Origin: Candidatus Endonucleibacter sp. (ex Gigantidas childressi)
GTDB lineage: Bacteria > Pseudomonadota > Gammaproteobacteria > Pseudomonadales > Endozoicomonadaceae
Assembly: GCA_030674875.1 (NCBI GenBank)
Contig: JASXSU010000001.1
Location: 1,469,010 to 1,533,009 of the forward strand
Reading direction: 5' to 3'
DNA: 64,000 nucleotides
Below are positions 38,947-49,100 of the stretch, piece by piece. How positions within the stretch are numbered: the stretch's first letter is position 1; every line of letters starts with the position of its first letter. The position numbers were made by a program, and so were the translations under genes. The notes beneath the pieces were generated by a model that saw only the letters and a program-made list of their open reading frames with translations, did not search any database and was not told the DNA's origin.

Positions 38947-40779
38947 ATGTGTGGTATTGTCGGGGCGATAGCACAAAGAGATGTGGCGCCCATCTTGCTT
39001 GAAGGTTTACGTCGTTTAGAATATCGAGGATATGATTCTGCAGGAATGGCCGTGATCAGCGACGAAGGCAGCATTAGTTTATTGAAGCGTCGCGGAAAGG
39101 TTGCAGAATTATGTGACGCGATTAAAGAGCACCCAGTGCGTGGGGGAATGGGAGTAGCTCATACCCGCTGGGCAACGCATGGCGATGCTAGTGAGCGCAA
39201 CGCTCACCCCCATATATCTGAAGAAAACATTGCTATTGTTCATAATGGAATTATTGAAAACCATGAAGTATTGAGAGACTTTTTGGTAAAGCAGGATTTT
39301 AGGTTTTATTCTGATACCGATACAGAAGTGATTGCTCATCTGATCACTCATGAGCGAAGGAGTAGCAGAACTCTGCTTGAAGCCGTTCAGAAAGCAGTAT
39401 GGCAACTAAAAGGGGCTTATAGCATGGTTGTAATGGATCGCGAAGATACATCACGACTAATTGCTGCACGTTCAGGGAGCCCTTTAGTCATTGGTGTCGG
39501 CATTGATGAGAATTTTATTGCATCTGATCAGCAAGCTCTCTACCCTGTTACCCGTCGCTTTATATTCCTTGAAGAAGGTGATGTTGCTGATATAAGAAGA
39601 GATTCCATCAGTATTTTTGATCGTACCCATGCCTCGGTAGAGCGCTTGACTAGAGATAGTGACATAGAGCGTGATTTAGGCGATAAAGGCTCATATCGTC
39701 ACTACATGCTTAAGGAAATTCATGAACAGCCTGAGGCAGTTGCCAAGACCTTTGAAGGGTGTCTTGGAGAAAAAAAGCTAAATATCACATTTTTAAGTAA
39801 TGATACTACTGCTATTTTGAAAAAAACTCGATCTGTTCAGATTGTTGCCTGCGGTACAAGTTATCATGCGGGTATGGTTGCGCGTTACTGGTTTGAAGAA
39901 TTAGCAAATATTCCCTGCCGTATAGAAATTGCATCTGAGTTCAGGTATCGGAAATTTTTTGTTCCTGATGATTGTTTATTCGTGAGTATCTCTCAGTCTG
40001 GAGAAACGGCAGATACTCTGGCCGCATTAAGGCTAGCAAAAGAACGAAACTATATAGCCTCACTGAGTATTTGCAATGTGCAAGGCTCTTCTATGGTTCG
40101 TGAATCTGACTTTTCTTTTATGACTCGTGCTGGAGCTGAAATAGGTGTTGCATCAACGAAAGCTTTTACTACACAGTTGACTGCACTGTTGATGCTAGTA
40201 ACGGTTATTGGTCGGCACGCAGGCATCACAGAAGCTAGAGAGGCAAATATTGTTAAAGGACTCCGTGAATTGCCAAATGCTATTAAAAAAACATTAGAGC
40301 TGAACGAAGACATTGAAGAAATGGCGAAAGAGTTTGCCGAAAAACATCATAGCCTGTTTCTTGGTCGCGGAAACCAATACCCGATTGCGATGGAAGGGGC
40401 TCTCAAGCTGAAGGAGATTTCTTACATCCATGCAGAAGCTTATGCTGCTGGGGAGCTAAAGCATGGTCCCTTGGCATTGATAGATAGTGATATGCCCGTT
40501 ATTGTTGTTGCTCCTAATAATGACCTGCTTGAAAAGTTGAAATCAAATATGGAAGAGGTTCGAGCCCGTGGTGGTTTGCTTTACGTGTTTGCAGATCGGC
40601 ATGCTAGGTTGGTAGCGGGAGATGGCGTAAAAGTACTGCCGGTTGAAAACGTAGCTGAAGAGGTTGCTCCTATCCTCTACACAGTTCCACTGCAATTACT
40701 TGCGTATTATGTTGCGGTAATCAAAGGCACTGATATTGATCAACCCAGAAATCTAGCTAAGTCGGTGACAGTGGAGTAG
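38947..40779 (+). CDS. glmS: Glucosamine-fructose-6-phosphate aminotransferase (isomerizing)
   Basis: Makes glucosamine 6-phosphate from fructose 6-phosphate and glutamine. The 610 residues begin MCGIVG; Cys2 becomes the N-terminal nucleophile of the glutaminase domain. HTRWATHG and the DTEVIAHL loop follow. Two SIS domains start near residues 290 ([20 protein letters not shown]) and 460 ([20 protein letters not shown]). The C-terminus AKSVTVE is typical. GGAG lies about 8 bases upstream of the ATG. No glmS ribozyme is visible, as expected for a gammaproteobacterium. Confidence 0.98.
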   Translation: MCGIVGAIAQRDVAPILLEGLRRLEYRGYDSAGMAVISDEGSISLLKRRGKVAELCDAIKEHPVRGGMGVAHTRWATHGDASERNAHPHISEENIAIVHNGIIENHEVLRDFLVKQDFRFYSDTDTEVIAHLITHERRSSRTLLEAVQKAVWQLKGAYSMVVMDREDTSRLIAARSGSPLVIGVGIDENFIASDQQALYPVTRRFIFLEEGDVADIRRDSISIFDRTHASVERLTRDSDIERDLGDKGSYRHYMLKEIHEQPEAVAKTFEGCLGEKKLNITFLSNDTTAILKKTRSVQIVACGTSYHAGMVARYWFEELANIPCRIEIASEFRYRKFFVPDDCLFVSISQSGETADTLAALRLAKERNYIASLSICNVQGSSMVRESDFSFMTRAGAEIGVASTKAFTTQLTALLMLVTVIGRHAGITEAREANIVKGLRELPNAIKKTLELNEDIEEMAKEFAEKHHSLFLGRGNQYPIAMEGALKLKEISYIHAEAYAAGELKHGPLALIDSDMPVIVVAPNNDLLEKLKSNMEEVRARGGLLYVFADRHARLVAGDGVKVLPVENVAEEVAPILYTVPLQLLAYYVAVIKGTDIDQPRNLAKSVTVE

Positions 40780-40848
40780 AAAAGGTCATATGATCGTCCT
40801 GCTTAGGTGCAAGGTGGGAGAGACCTCTTTCTCAAATTCTTTTTTATT

Positions 40849-40960
40849 TATACCCATGCACTTGAAGGTGTGGGTTATTAACTGCTCTCACTCACCCAGC
40901 AGGCTCATGAGGCTTCGCTCGTTTGTAGCCTGCCCACACCTTCAAATGTTAGCTGGTATA
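40849..40960 (+). repeat. Family A repeat overlapping the oligopeptidase 3' end
   Basis: Ends TATACCCATGCACTTGAAGG and CACACCTTCAAATGTTAGCT are well conserved. The right terminus encodes the last residues and stop codon of the convergent gene. Confidence 0.82.
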
Positions 40961-43089
40961 AGGCTACAAATAATACTATCACCGTTGACTGGTAATGCTC
41001 CAAATAATTGGATTCCAAAACATTTCAAAATAAAAGCATAATTAAAAGCTATTTCTTCAATACATTCATAGCGTTTACTTGCTCCTGAGTGCCCAGCATG
41101 CATTTTCATGTTAAGTATTAACATGTTGTTGTCTGTTTTGATCTCCCTAAGCTTGGCCACCATTTTTGTAGGCTCCCAGTAAGTTACCTGCTCGTCTGAA
41201 ATACCTGAGTTAAATAGCATTGGTGGATAATCAGTTGCTTGAATGTTGTCATAAGGAGAGTATTGCAGAATATACTCAAAGTCTTCTTTGCTTGTTATGG
41301 GGTTACCCCATTCTTCCCATTCTGGAGGAGTTAGCGGCAAACTTTTATCGCTAATGGTGTTAATAACATCAACAAAAGCGACATCGGATATAACACAATC
41401 AAATAAATCTGGGCGCAGATTAGTTACAGCACCCATTAGCAGGCCGCCTGCACTACCTCCATTAATGGCAATATTTCCTTTTGATGTGTAGTTCTTGCTT
41501 ATTAAATGCTCACAACTATCAATAAAGTCATAAAAAGTATTCATTTTTTTATGCATTTTACCGTCTAGATACCAAGAAAAACCTTTATCATCACCTCCTC
41601 TGATATGGGCAACAGCATACACAAAGCCTCTATTAATCAGGCTGAATATCGCCGATGAAAAATCGGCTGGAATACCATAGCCATAAGACCCATAACCGTA
41701 AACTAAAGCTTTATTTTTGCCGTTTAGCTCCAGGTCTTTTCTATGAACGATGGTTATCGGAATTGTTTCCCCATCACGTGCTGTTGCATACTCTCGCTTG
41801 ACCGTATAAATAGATGGATCATAATGTGGAACAGATTTGACATGCCTCTGTGTCACCTGACATGTTTCAAGATCTAGCTCTAGCACTTTGTCAGGACTAA
41901 TGGGAGAGTTGTAATCTAATTGCACAACAGTAGACGAGTGGTCGTAATCTCCAAAAAACTCCAGATCATAAGCTTCATCAGGCATGCTTATGGTTGTTGT
42001 TTTTTTTGTATTCATATCAAGCACTACTATTTCATTCAGAGCCTTACTATTATCTTTCCTATTCAGAACAAGGTAGTGGTTGTAAAAGGATATATCATCT
42101 AGACAGCTGTTCTCTAGCTCAGGTAAAAACTCATCCCAGTATTCACTCCCCCATTTTTCTTGAGATACAGGGCAGGCCATAATTTTAAAGTTATGGCAGC
42201 TATCTACGTTGGTTAATATATAAAATTTATCTTGGTAATGGTCAAGAGTAAAGGATATGTCATTTTCACCTTTCGCAAATTCATGGAATATGTCGGAACC
42301 TTTTTTTGAAGAAAAAATGGTGTGCGTTGAGCCACTGTCAATATGCGCTTGTATATATAGCTTGTCTGTCGTCTGAGATAGATGCAGAGTTGAGTTGTCG
42401 TATGATTCGTGCTTGGAGAAAATCACTTCTCCATCATCTGGGCCTTTATGGATATTTATTTTATAAATATTTTTCCCTCTAGAGTGTTCGTCTAGCTCAA
42501 CAATATAAAGGTTCTCATTGTCTATCCACAAAAATGATCCCGTGCTGTTAGGAAATGACCACTCAAGATCTTTGCCAGAAGCTAGGTCTCTTATCTTTAC
42601 GATTCTCTCTAAAGAGCCGCTCAAATTGAAACCATAAGCTAGGAAGGTCTCGGCTTTGTTTGTGCAAGATGGGCCAAATAGGTAAAGATCTTTGCCCTTA
42701 GCTTCTTTGTTTATATCGAAATAAATCTCTTCTTGAGCACTTATAAATAAGTGTTTGCGACAGAGTAGTGCGTAGTTTTTTCCTTTTTCTAGTCGTGAAT
42801 AGTAAAAGTAATCACCTTTTTTAATAGGGTAAGATTCGTCATCTTCTTTAATACGGGAAAGTATTTCATCATACAATGCTTTCTCCGTAACCTTATAATC
42901 ATGCATTATACTTTTTTTATAGTCTTCTTCGGTTTTCAGGTATGCAGGAATCTCCGAGTTGGCAAAGGCTAGGTCTCCATCTATGATTTTTTGCCAATTC
43001 TTATCGCGAAGCCAGTGGTAATTATCAACTCTATGGTGACCATGCTGAGTGATAGCATTAGGTATCTTTAAAGCACTTGGTGGTTTCAT
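40942..43089 (-). CDS. ptrB: Prolyl oligopeptidase-family serine peptidase (oligopeptidase B-like)
   Basis: Family S9A peptidase that cleaves short peptides, in oligopeptidase B after basic residues. From ATG 43089, which has GAGAGGTGA just upstream, it has 715 residues; the frame is open 28 codons further. The N-terminal half is the beta-propeller lid (from HRVDNYHWLRD). The hydrolase domain shows YGYGSYGYGIPADF, AHIRGGDDKGFSW, the nucleophile Ser in NGGSAGGLLMG, the Asp region SGISDEQVTYWEP and the His in MHAGHSGAS. The final six or so residues (LIPANI) and the stop derive from a family A repeat, so the native C-terminus was replaced. It stands alone; oligopeptidase B is my preferred subgroup. 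Confidence 0.92.
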   Translation of the reverse strand: MKPPSALKIPNAITQHGHHRVDNYHWLRDKNWQKIIDGDLAFANSEIPAYLKTEEDYKKSIMHDYKVTEKALYDEILSRIKEDDESYPIKKGDYFYYSRLEKGKNYALLCRKHLFISAQEEIYFDINKEAKGKDLYLFGPSCTNKAETFLAYGFNLSGSLERIVKIRDLASGKDLEWSFPNSTGSFLWIDNENLYIVELDEHSRGKNIYKINIHKGPDDGEVIFSKHESYDNSTLHLSQTTDKLYIQAHIDSGSTHTIFSSKKGSDIFHEFAKGENDISFTLDHYQDKFYILTNVDSCHNFKIMACPVSQEKWGSEYWDEFLPELENSCLDDISFYNHYLVLNRKDNSKALNEIVVLDMNTKKTTTISMPDEAYDLEFFGDYDHSSTVVQLDYNSPISPDKVLELDLETCQVTQRHVKSVPHYDPSIYTVKREYATARDGETIPITIVHRKDLELNGKNKALVYGYGSYGYGIPADFSSAIFSLINRGFVYAVAHIRGGDDKGFSWYLDGKMHKKMNTFYDFIDSCEHLISKNYTSKGNIAINGGSAGGLLMGAVTNLRPDLFDCVISDVAFVDVINTISDKSLPLTPPEWEEWGNPITSKEDFEYILQYSPYDNIQATDYPPMLFNSGISDEQVTYWEPTKMVAKLREIKTDNNMLILNMKMHAGHSGASKRYECIEEIAFNYAFILKCFGIQLFGALPVNGDSIICSLIPANI

Positions 43090-43195
43090 TGTCACCTCTC
43101 TAGAACGTAAAGGTTGTATACTAGTAGCCTTTGAAGTTGCTACTTTGTTGTCAGGACTCGCTACCACTGTCACTTAGTATTCTTAAATTCCTGTG

Positions 43196-43245
43196 GCTAC
43201 GCTCACTTGTCGCCGCGTAGCAACTCCAAATAATTCGGGTATATA
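43196..43245 (+). repeat. Family B repeat, partial
   Basis: CGCTCACTTGTCGCCGCGTA followed by CCAAATAATTCGGGTATA matches the right third of family B. It leads straight into a family A copy. Confidence 0.55.
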
Positions 43246-43340
43246 CCCAGTTACCATTGGAGGTGTAGGTAGGCGACAAACGAGCTAAGCTCCATGAGCC
43301 TACGAGTAGTAGTTGATTAAGGCGAATGCTGTAACTGCCA
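43243..43340 (-). repeat. Family A repeat, right end missing
   Basis: Starts TATATACCCAGTTACCATTG and keeps CATGAGCCTACGAGTAGTAG. It lies upstream of the oligopeptidase gene. Confidence 0.72.
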
Positions 43341-43439
43341 ATACTGCTGCTAACATCATACCTGTTTTAATTGCACTGTTCATTAAGCCTTCTTCAGATA
43401 CTGTTTAGTCTATTAGCTACGATATTTTGGTAAAAAACT

Positions 43440-43545
43440 TTCATCAGCAATTACTCAATGCCTATAAACCTATGAGCAATAGGTGATTTAGATGCGTGCA
43501 GTAAACAACCGTACTCCCTCAAGAGGAGTGAGTATATAGCTAATA
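43440..43545 (-). repeat. Family A repeat, strongly diverged
   Basis: Recognised by CCTATGAGCAATAGGTGATT and GCAGTAAACAACCGTACTCC in family order. The rest of 43341-43799 holds nothing recognisable. Confidence 0.5.
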
Positions 43546-43799
43546 CCAATATCGTCGGTTTGCGGATAAATCACATTATTTCATAAATAAGAGAGTTGTT
43601 AGCACACTACCTAGAGTGTTTGAGTATTTTGGGATGGGTAATCTTTTTAGAAGAGCAGTAACAAGCTATTAACCTTTTAAGATAAAATATAAAAATATAT
43701 TTATACTACTGAGTAGACAGTTACTGCTTTTCAAGGACCCATTTTCTTGCAAAAGATAGGATGCTTCTAGGGCAAGAGTGACCATAATTGATTTATATT

Positions 43800-44156
43800 T
43801 CAAAGCTCTTCCTCTTCTCCCTTGATTTCTTCTGGCTCTAGAATATGAGTTGCCATATCCAATAAAACATGGCGAATATGATAATCATCTAGCTCATATA
43901 TCATCTGCTTGCCACTACGGGTAGCTTTAAGTATTCGAGCCTCTCTTAACTGCCGCAAATGATGGCTTGTTAATGGTTGAGACATTGTCGCAATTGCTGC
44001 CAACTCAGTAACATTACGGGGTCCTTTGATGCAGGCCATAACTAAATGTAGTCTTCCATAGTCTCCTAGCAGATGGAAGAGAGATGCTAGTTTTTCATGT
44101 TGCTTTTTTGTCATCTCAGGCACATGTTCGCAGCAGGGTGGATGTAATTCAGCCAT
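43800..44156 (-). CDS. ArsR/SmtB-family transcriptional repressor with zinc-type alpha-5 site
   Basis: A 118-residue winged-helix metal-sensing repressor. The recognition region is VTELAAIATMSQPLTSHHLR (residues 49-68), followed by LREARILKATRSGKQMIYEL (the wing). In the C-terminal helix Asp91, His93, His104 and Glu107 have the D-x-H...H-x-x-E spacing of the SmtB/CzrA alpha-5 zinc site. The N-terminus also has CCEH (residues 8-11), a possible second ligand group. Such repressors usually sit beside a metal efflux or uptake gene, but none is nearby; IS debris lies upstream, so a partner may have been lost. Zinc sensing is inferred from ligand spacing. Confidence 0.9.
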   Translation of the reverse strand: MAELHPPCCEHVPEMTKKQHEKLASLFHLLGDYGRLHLVMACIKGPRNVTELAAIATMSQPLTSHHLRQLREARILKATRSGKQMIYELDDYHIRHVLLDMATHILEPEEIKGEEEEL

Positions 44157-44323
44157 ATGTATTCCTTTTTGTTTATTTAAGTTAAGACTGTGTAATTGAA
44201 ATAAAGCTCTTAGTCATAATCACTAGTATGAGCATTTTGGAGTTTATCGTTTTTAACCTAGTCTATAGGAGAAGCATGAGCTTTATTTTGCTCCTTTCTA
44301 AGGTAGACAAGCACTAGTGCTGT

Positions 44324-44640
44324 TTAGTTCCCTACGATGCTTGTCAGCAGAGCTATATGCCTCAACTCAAGCTGTCTTCTTAAGTGAGTAAGATAAAAGT
44401 CTGTCTGAATGCAGCCAGATCTCGTAAGCCAAATCCCAGCTTGCTGTTGTCCTCTTACCCCAGCCGTGCAGAGAGGTTCGCTGTTTTGGCTACTTGTAAA
44501 CCTTTCGGCGGTTATCCATGAGCATCTCAGACTCACCATGCAACACCCGATAAAATGTCTTTTCAGACGCTACGTACCGTCCTCCATCCTCCAATATGGA
44601 AACAATTTAGCGGGGGAGGGCGTCTTTTGAAACGAGTGAC
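44324..44640 (-). pseudogene. Transposase remnant, possibly IS3-type
   Basis: On the minus strand a stretch like SEKTFYRVLHGESEM followed by RTTASWDLAYEI resembles the region before the DDE core of some IS3-group transposases. Stops and frameshifts interrupt it and the core is missing. Family assignment is tentative. Confidence 0.45.
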
Positions 44641-44867
44641 TGTTACTGACGTCAATAATCACCTGAGGTTCCGCTTCAGGGTGGTTGTCTCCTGACTCTG
44701 GCCTTTAGGAATGTTCTCGCTTGTCTGGTGACACATCACCAGACCGCACCCAGAGTTGGAGCGTTCTTTCTGGTAGATAAGGGCTTCATAGGCTTTCGAG
44801 TGACTAGCGCCATCGTTAACAGTTTGTTTGATAAAGCTGACTACAGTCTGTTAATTCGGAAGGACGA
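44641..44867 (+). repeat. Decayed repeat segment, inverted relative to 15345-15565
   Basis: Matches the reverse complement of the segment after the 3114-residue gene, including GCACCCAGAGTTGGAGCGTT. It joins the IS4 remnant at about 44868. Element family not determined. Confidence 0.55.
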
Positions 44868-45347
44868 TCAATCGCCAGCTAGTAGGCACCACACAACAGT
44901 AATCGTTAGTAGTCCCATCAGTTTATCCATCCGGTCAAGGTTCGTCATATGTGTGGACTCCAAATCAAAGCCCCGACTTTTTAGATTGACAAACATGGTT
45001 TCAATACTCCAGCGCTTACTATAGTCATCTATTGTGATGTCTGTATTTTTAGTAGCTACGACGATCAACAATCCTTTCAGAGTTCTACGGGCTGCAATAT
45101 AGAGCGGTACTCCAGATACTTTCTTTTTTCTATGCTACGTTACTGTTTGATTGATACTAACTCCTCTGCATAGCTTGCCAATGGCAATCTTTTTGCTTCG
45201 ATGTTCCATCACATTGTTGCTTTTAACCCGAATTCTGCATGACAGTTTGTTTTGACGTAACCAGTCTAACCATTCGTGGCCTATAAACTCACGATCTGCC
45301 AGAAGGTTATCAACTCTTTTTATGGGAATGAGATTTTGTATAGGGTA
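44868..45347 (-). pseudogene. IS4-type transposase, C-terminal remnant
   Basis: Shows LLADREFIGHEWLDWLRQNK and the IS4 YREK signature intact as YSKRWSIETMFVNLK. A frameshift lies near 45135. The 5' half is absent: at about 45347 the IS4 sequence stops at GAGATTTT and the truncated surface-protein gene begins. Confidence 0.82.
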
Positions 45348-45699
45348 CAACAAAGATGGAATAGGTAATTGCATCTTTGATGAAGCCAATACGTCATTTT
45401 ATAATTTCACTTACAATGATATGCAAGGAACCTTATACCATAAGTATGAGTATAATATGGATGCAATTAATAAAACATCTACAGAAGCATTAATGATAGG
45501 AGTATCTAGTGTTGCATTTATTGCCGTTACTGCTTTTGGTGTTGGTTGCTATTGGTATCAAAGGCATATTAATGGAGATGGTTGTTGTTCAAGTCATAGG
45601 GAGCTGCCTACAGAAGATGGTGACCATCCAAGCGGAAAAGATGAACAAACACCTGACGAAAATATGATTATGATTGAGTTTTTAGATGCAGTTGAGTAG
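45342..45699 (+). pseudogene. Truncated 3' end of a paralogue of the 1614-aa surface protein
   Basis: The encoded sequence (about 118 residues) matches the end of the large protein at 46138-50982. It has the FCIGYNKDGIGNCIFDEA segment, a short linker in place of the Thr/Glu/Pro stalk, a membrane segment (FIAVTAFGVGCYWYQRHI) and the cytosolic tail DHPSGKDEQ ending DAVE. The 5' part is replaced by an IS4 fragment, joined at the shared GATTTT. No signal peptide or convincing start remains, so I treat it as a dead fragment, although the frame is open from 45322 within the IS. Confidence 0.8.
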
Positions 45700-45719
45700 C
45701 TGTAATTGAATCTGTACGC

Positions 45720-45757
45720 TGCCTATTCTTAATTTTGCTGATTGGTAAGAATAGGCA
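45720..45757 (+). terminator. Hairpin downstream of the truncated paralogue
   Basis: A perfect 12-bp stem (TGCCTATTCTTA / TAAGAATAGGCA) with a 14-base loop, identical to that after the full-length gene. No U-run follows, so factor-independent termination is uncertain. Confidence 0.65.
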
Positions 45758-46137
45758 TTTGAAGTACGATGGGTTATAGGTGCTATTAAGTTGTTTTAAA
45801 ATTATCTGAGAAGTAAATATAAGTTTTACCGTTCTTGGTTAATACCTACAATTCCTAGTACATACCTACAATATTAAATTGTAAAATAATGAGTGACAAT
45901 TACACTATATTTGAAACTATAAAGTTATTAATGTTTGCTGGCTGCATCTTTATTAGTTACTAGCATGCTTGTATTTATTTCACTATAAGTTATTGTATTA
46001 CAATTTAGCGCATGGGCTCTCTTTATGTTTTAGACGGGCATGTTGTTTATCTGTTGGTTATCTGTTGCTTACCTGTTGCTCATCTGATAGCATGTTACAG
46101 CAGTAAAAACAGCATATAATCAGGAGTACATAGCACT
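45758..46137. other. Intergenic region before the 1614-aa gene
   Basis: The first 80 bases duplicate the 3' flank of the downstream gene (51041-51120). The rest is AT-rich with a short GTTATCTGTTG/GCTTACCTGTTG reiteration near 46050-46085. TCAGGAG lies about 10 bases before ATG 46138 and probably serves as its SD. Confidence 0.5.
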
Positions 46138-49100
46138 ATGTTTATCTCATGTAAATCTTATTCAATGCCATTCTGTTGCAAACATGTAAAAAGTGTTTTT
46201 TTACTGTTGATATTGGCCTGTGGTTGCAGTGTAAGTTCAGCGAAAAATTATACGTCACCGGCAGAGCAGTTGCACCAACAAGCTGCCGAGCAGTCAGCCA
46301 AAAAAAGCTGGGCTAATAGTCAGGCTGATGGAGAGGAAAACTTAGCTGGAAGGTGTTTTAGTGGTAGCAGCTTATTAGGAGCCGCTGAATACAGCAAAAG
46401 CCATGATAATAGCATTAGTTGTTTGCAACATGTGCTAGATGACAACGATCTTTCTGTTACTCTAGAAGCATTTAAGGGAAAAAACGTGTTTGAAGTGCTT
46501 GCTATGGTATATGTAAGTATTTTGCTAGAAGTTGGTGAGCTTGAACAAGACATAATTAACGCTGGGTTAGAATCACCTAGCTGGATAATAGGTTTTAGCG
46601 GTATCACCCAAGAAATAAAGAAGAGAGCTTGTTGCCGCCTGCCAAAAAGTACAAAAACAACGTTTACACAGCTCACTAAAGAAGAGCAAATGTTCGTTGC
46701 AGAGGTATTGAATTCTAGAGCAAAGCAATGCTTTTATAAGCTTCACACCTTGTGGCAAGATAAGGTTAAGACGAGTAACGCTAGCCCACTAATTTGCGCC
46801 AAATTAGATGAGCAAGTAAGTTTTTTGATGTCAATAGCACAAAATGATACACACTTCTTAAATGAGGTTGTCTTGAAGCAAACGCGTAACTTAGTGGATG
46901 TATTATCAACCCATTATGTAGTAGCTACAACAAGTAATACGCCATCAGAGATACAATATCCAGTATTAGAAGCATTGGTGAATTGGGGTGCGCGTAATTC
47001 CGATAGCTTAATAAGCAAATTACTAGATGATAGCAAACGTTGGGTTACGCAAAATTATCATTTGACTGCAGAAGAAAACAAAAAAAATGGCATAAGCGCA
47101 GAGGAAAAAGTATTTTTCTCCTATCTGCATTACAACTCAAAAGATGTAACCGAGGTATGGCATGGTGCAAATGAGTCTTTACGTGATTGTGAAGCCAGAG
47201 AGATTGCTAATACTTTATTAGCTAGCGATGTTATAAAAAATTTAAGTGATCAGTTTAAAACAGTACAACAATTAAATGTCATTTATCAGTCTGGATTTGT
47301 GGCATTAGATGCAATGCATAGCAACCTAGAACAACAAGAAAGCCTTAACCCAGAGGACCAAGCTAAAACAAAGAAAGATAAACAAAACGGATCATTTGGC
47401 CAAGAAAACTGGGATGAATACCTAGAGGAAGGTCTAAAGAAAAATATGAAAGACAGTCTTTTGGGTAAGGTTGCATCTGGTATTAACTATGCATTTAATG
47501 TTGTAAAAAATGGCTTTACGGCACCATCAACCAAGCAAGAGCAAAGCAAAAAAATAATGACTGCCTGGGTTAATATGGTACAAAAAAATGCCTTGCATTT
47601 AACAGATAGCTCAGATAATAAAGGCATACAATTGGTTATGGCAGAGTTGATAAAAATAGATAGCCTGCATAAAGAAGGAGATATAACCATAAAAGATGCT
47701 TTAACTATACTGGTTGCACAGGGTTTTACTAGTTCAGATAAAGAACAAGCGTTTACCCTGTTAACAGGGTTACAGCGTAAAGCAGATATACGACAAAAAA
47801 CATATTGCTACCAACCACTTGTTACTGCTGCTTCAGATAAAAATGATAATGATTGTGAGTTACAATGTGAGCAAGCAGACCAGCCAATAGATATTCCAGC
47901 AAGTGGTAATGATTTTGCGAAACACAATAGTGCTGAAGAAAAGCATAGAGATTGGTTGTCTATGCCAACAAACGACTATACGTTACAAAAAAGTAAATCA
48001 CAAAATGATGTTGCGTATAATGAAGCTGATGGGAGTTATGAAAGTGATGGTACTAATACAACTGAACCATCACCTTTGCACGTAGATTGGTGTTTTATTA
48101 ATCTAGATTGTGAAGAAAAAAATGAAGATCAAGCAAGAGGCCAGTGCAAGACTGTGTGGATAGGATCTAGCTATAATTCATCGTTTTACAATAGGCTTCT
48201 TATGGGCGCAGTTGTAGGCTTGTGTGTTTTAGCTGTTGTGGACTCTGCTACAGCAGCAAGCTCTCCTCAAGCTGAGGCATTTTTTCAGAACCATACCCAA
48301 GCACACGATAGCTCAAATTTAAATAGTAACCATTTTCGTCATATTAGGGATGAGAGTGCAGCCTCTGCTTCTAATGTTATTGGCATCAGTAATGTCACAG
48401 AGCTGAACTTAATTGGCAATCATGCAGATTACCCTAGTAACGGCCGCTATAAACTGACTGCAAGCTTTAACGTAAAAAAATTCAACAAACCAATACCGGA
48501 GTTTACAGGTGATTTCAATGGAAATTGTGAAACCCTTGACGAGCTGCCATGCTGCTTGATAGACGCACTTTCAGGTAATGGAATCGTTCAAAACATAAAC
48601 TTCAATAATGTTGACACTAGGAATGCAGAATGTGACCCAGCAGTTGCCAATACTATGCATGATAAGTCCATAGTTAGATTTATCAAAATTGCGAATAGTA
48701 AGTTTGAAGGGTTTGGTATAAATAGTAGAATAGGTATGGTCTCTAATGTTATGTGGAAGGCATCTAGTTTTGATAATGTAATGATAGCAAATAGCACTCT
48801 TAATGGCCTTAGTGGGGTTAAATATGTTGGTGGGGTAGTAGGAGAAGTACATAATGTTGAGGGTGAATTTTTTAAAGTAATGATAGTAAATGTCAATATT
48901 ACTAGCTTAGGCTCAGATCTAGGTGGGATAGCAGGACAGATGAGAAGTGTGAGAATTAAAGAAGTTTATATCGGCAATACTATTGTAAAGGGCGATGATC
49001 AAGACAGTTTTGTTGGAGGTGTTGCTGGGTATTCCCTTTCGAATACCATGCAGAATGTTACCGTTATAGATTCGATTATTTCTGGAGATTATGCCGGAGG

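Noticed and set aside
44728-45024. 98-codon plus-strand frame
   Set aside because: Spans a decayed repeat and the antisense of IS4; no independent support.
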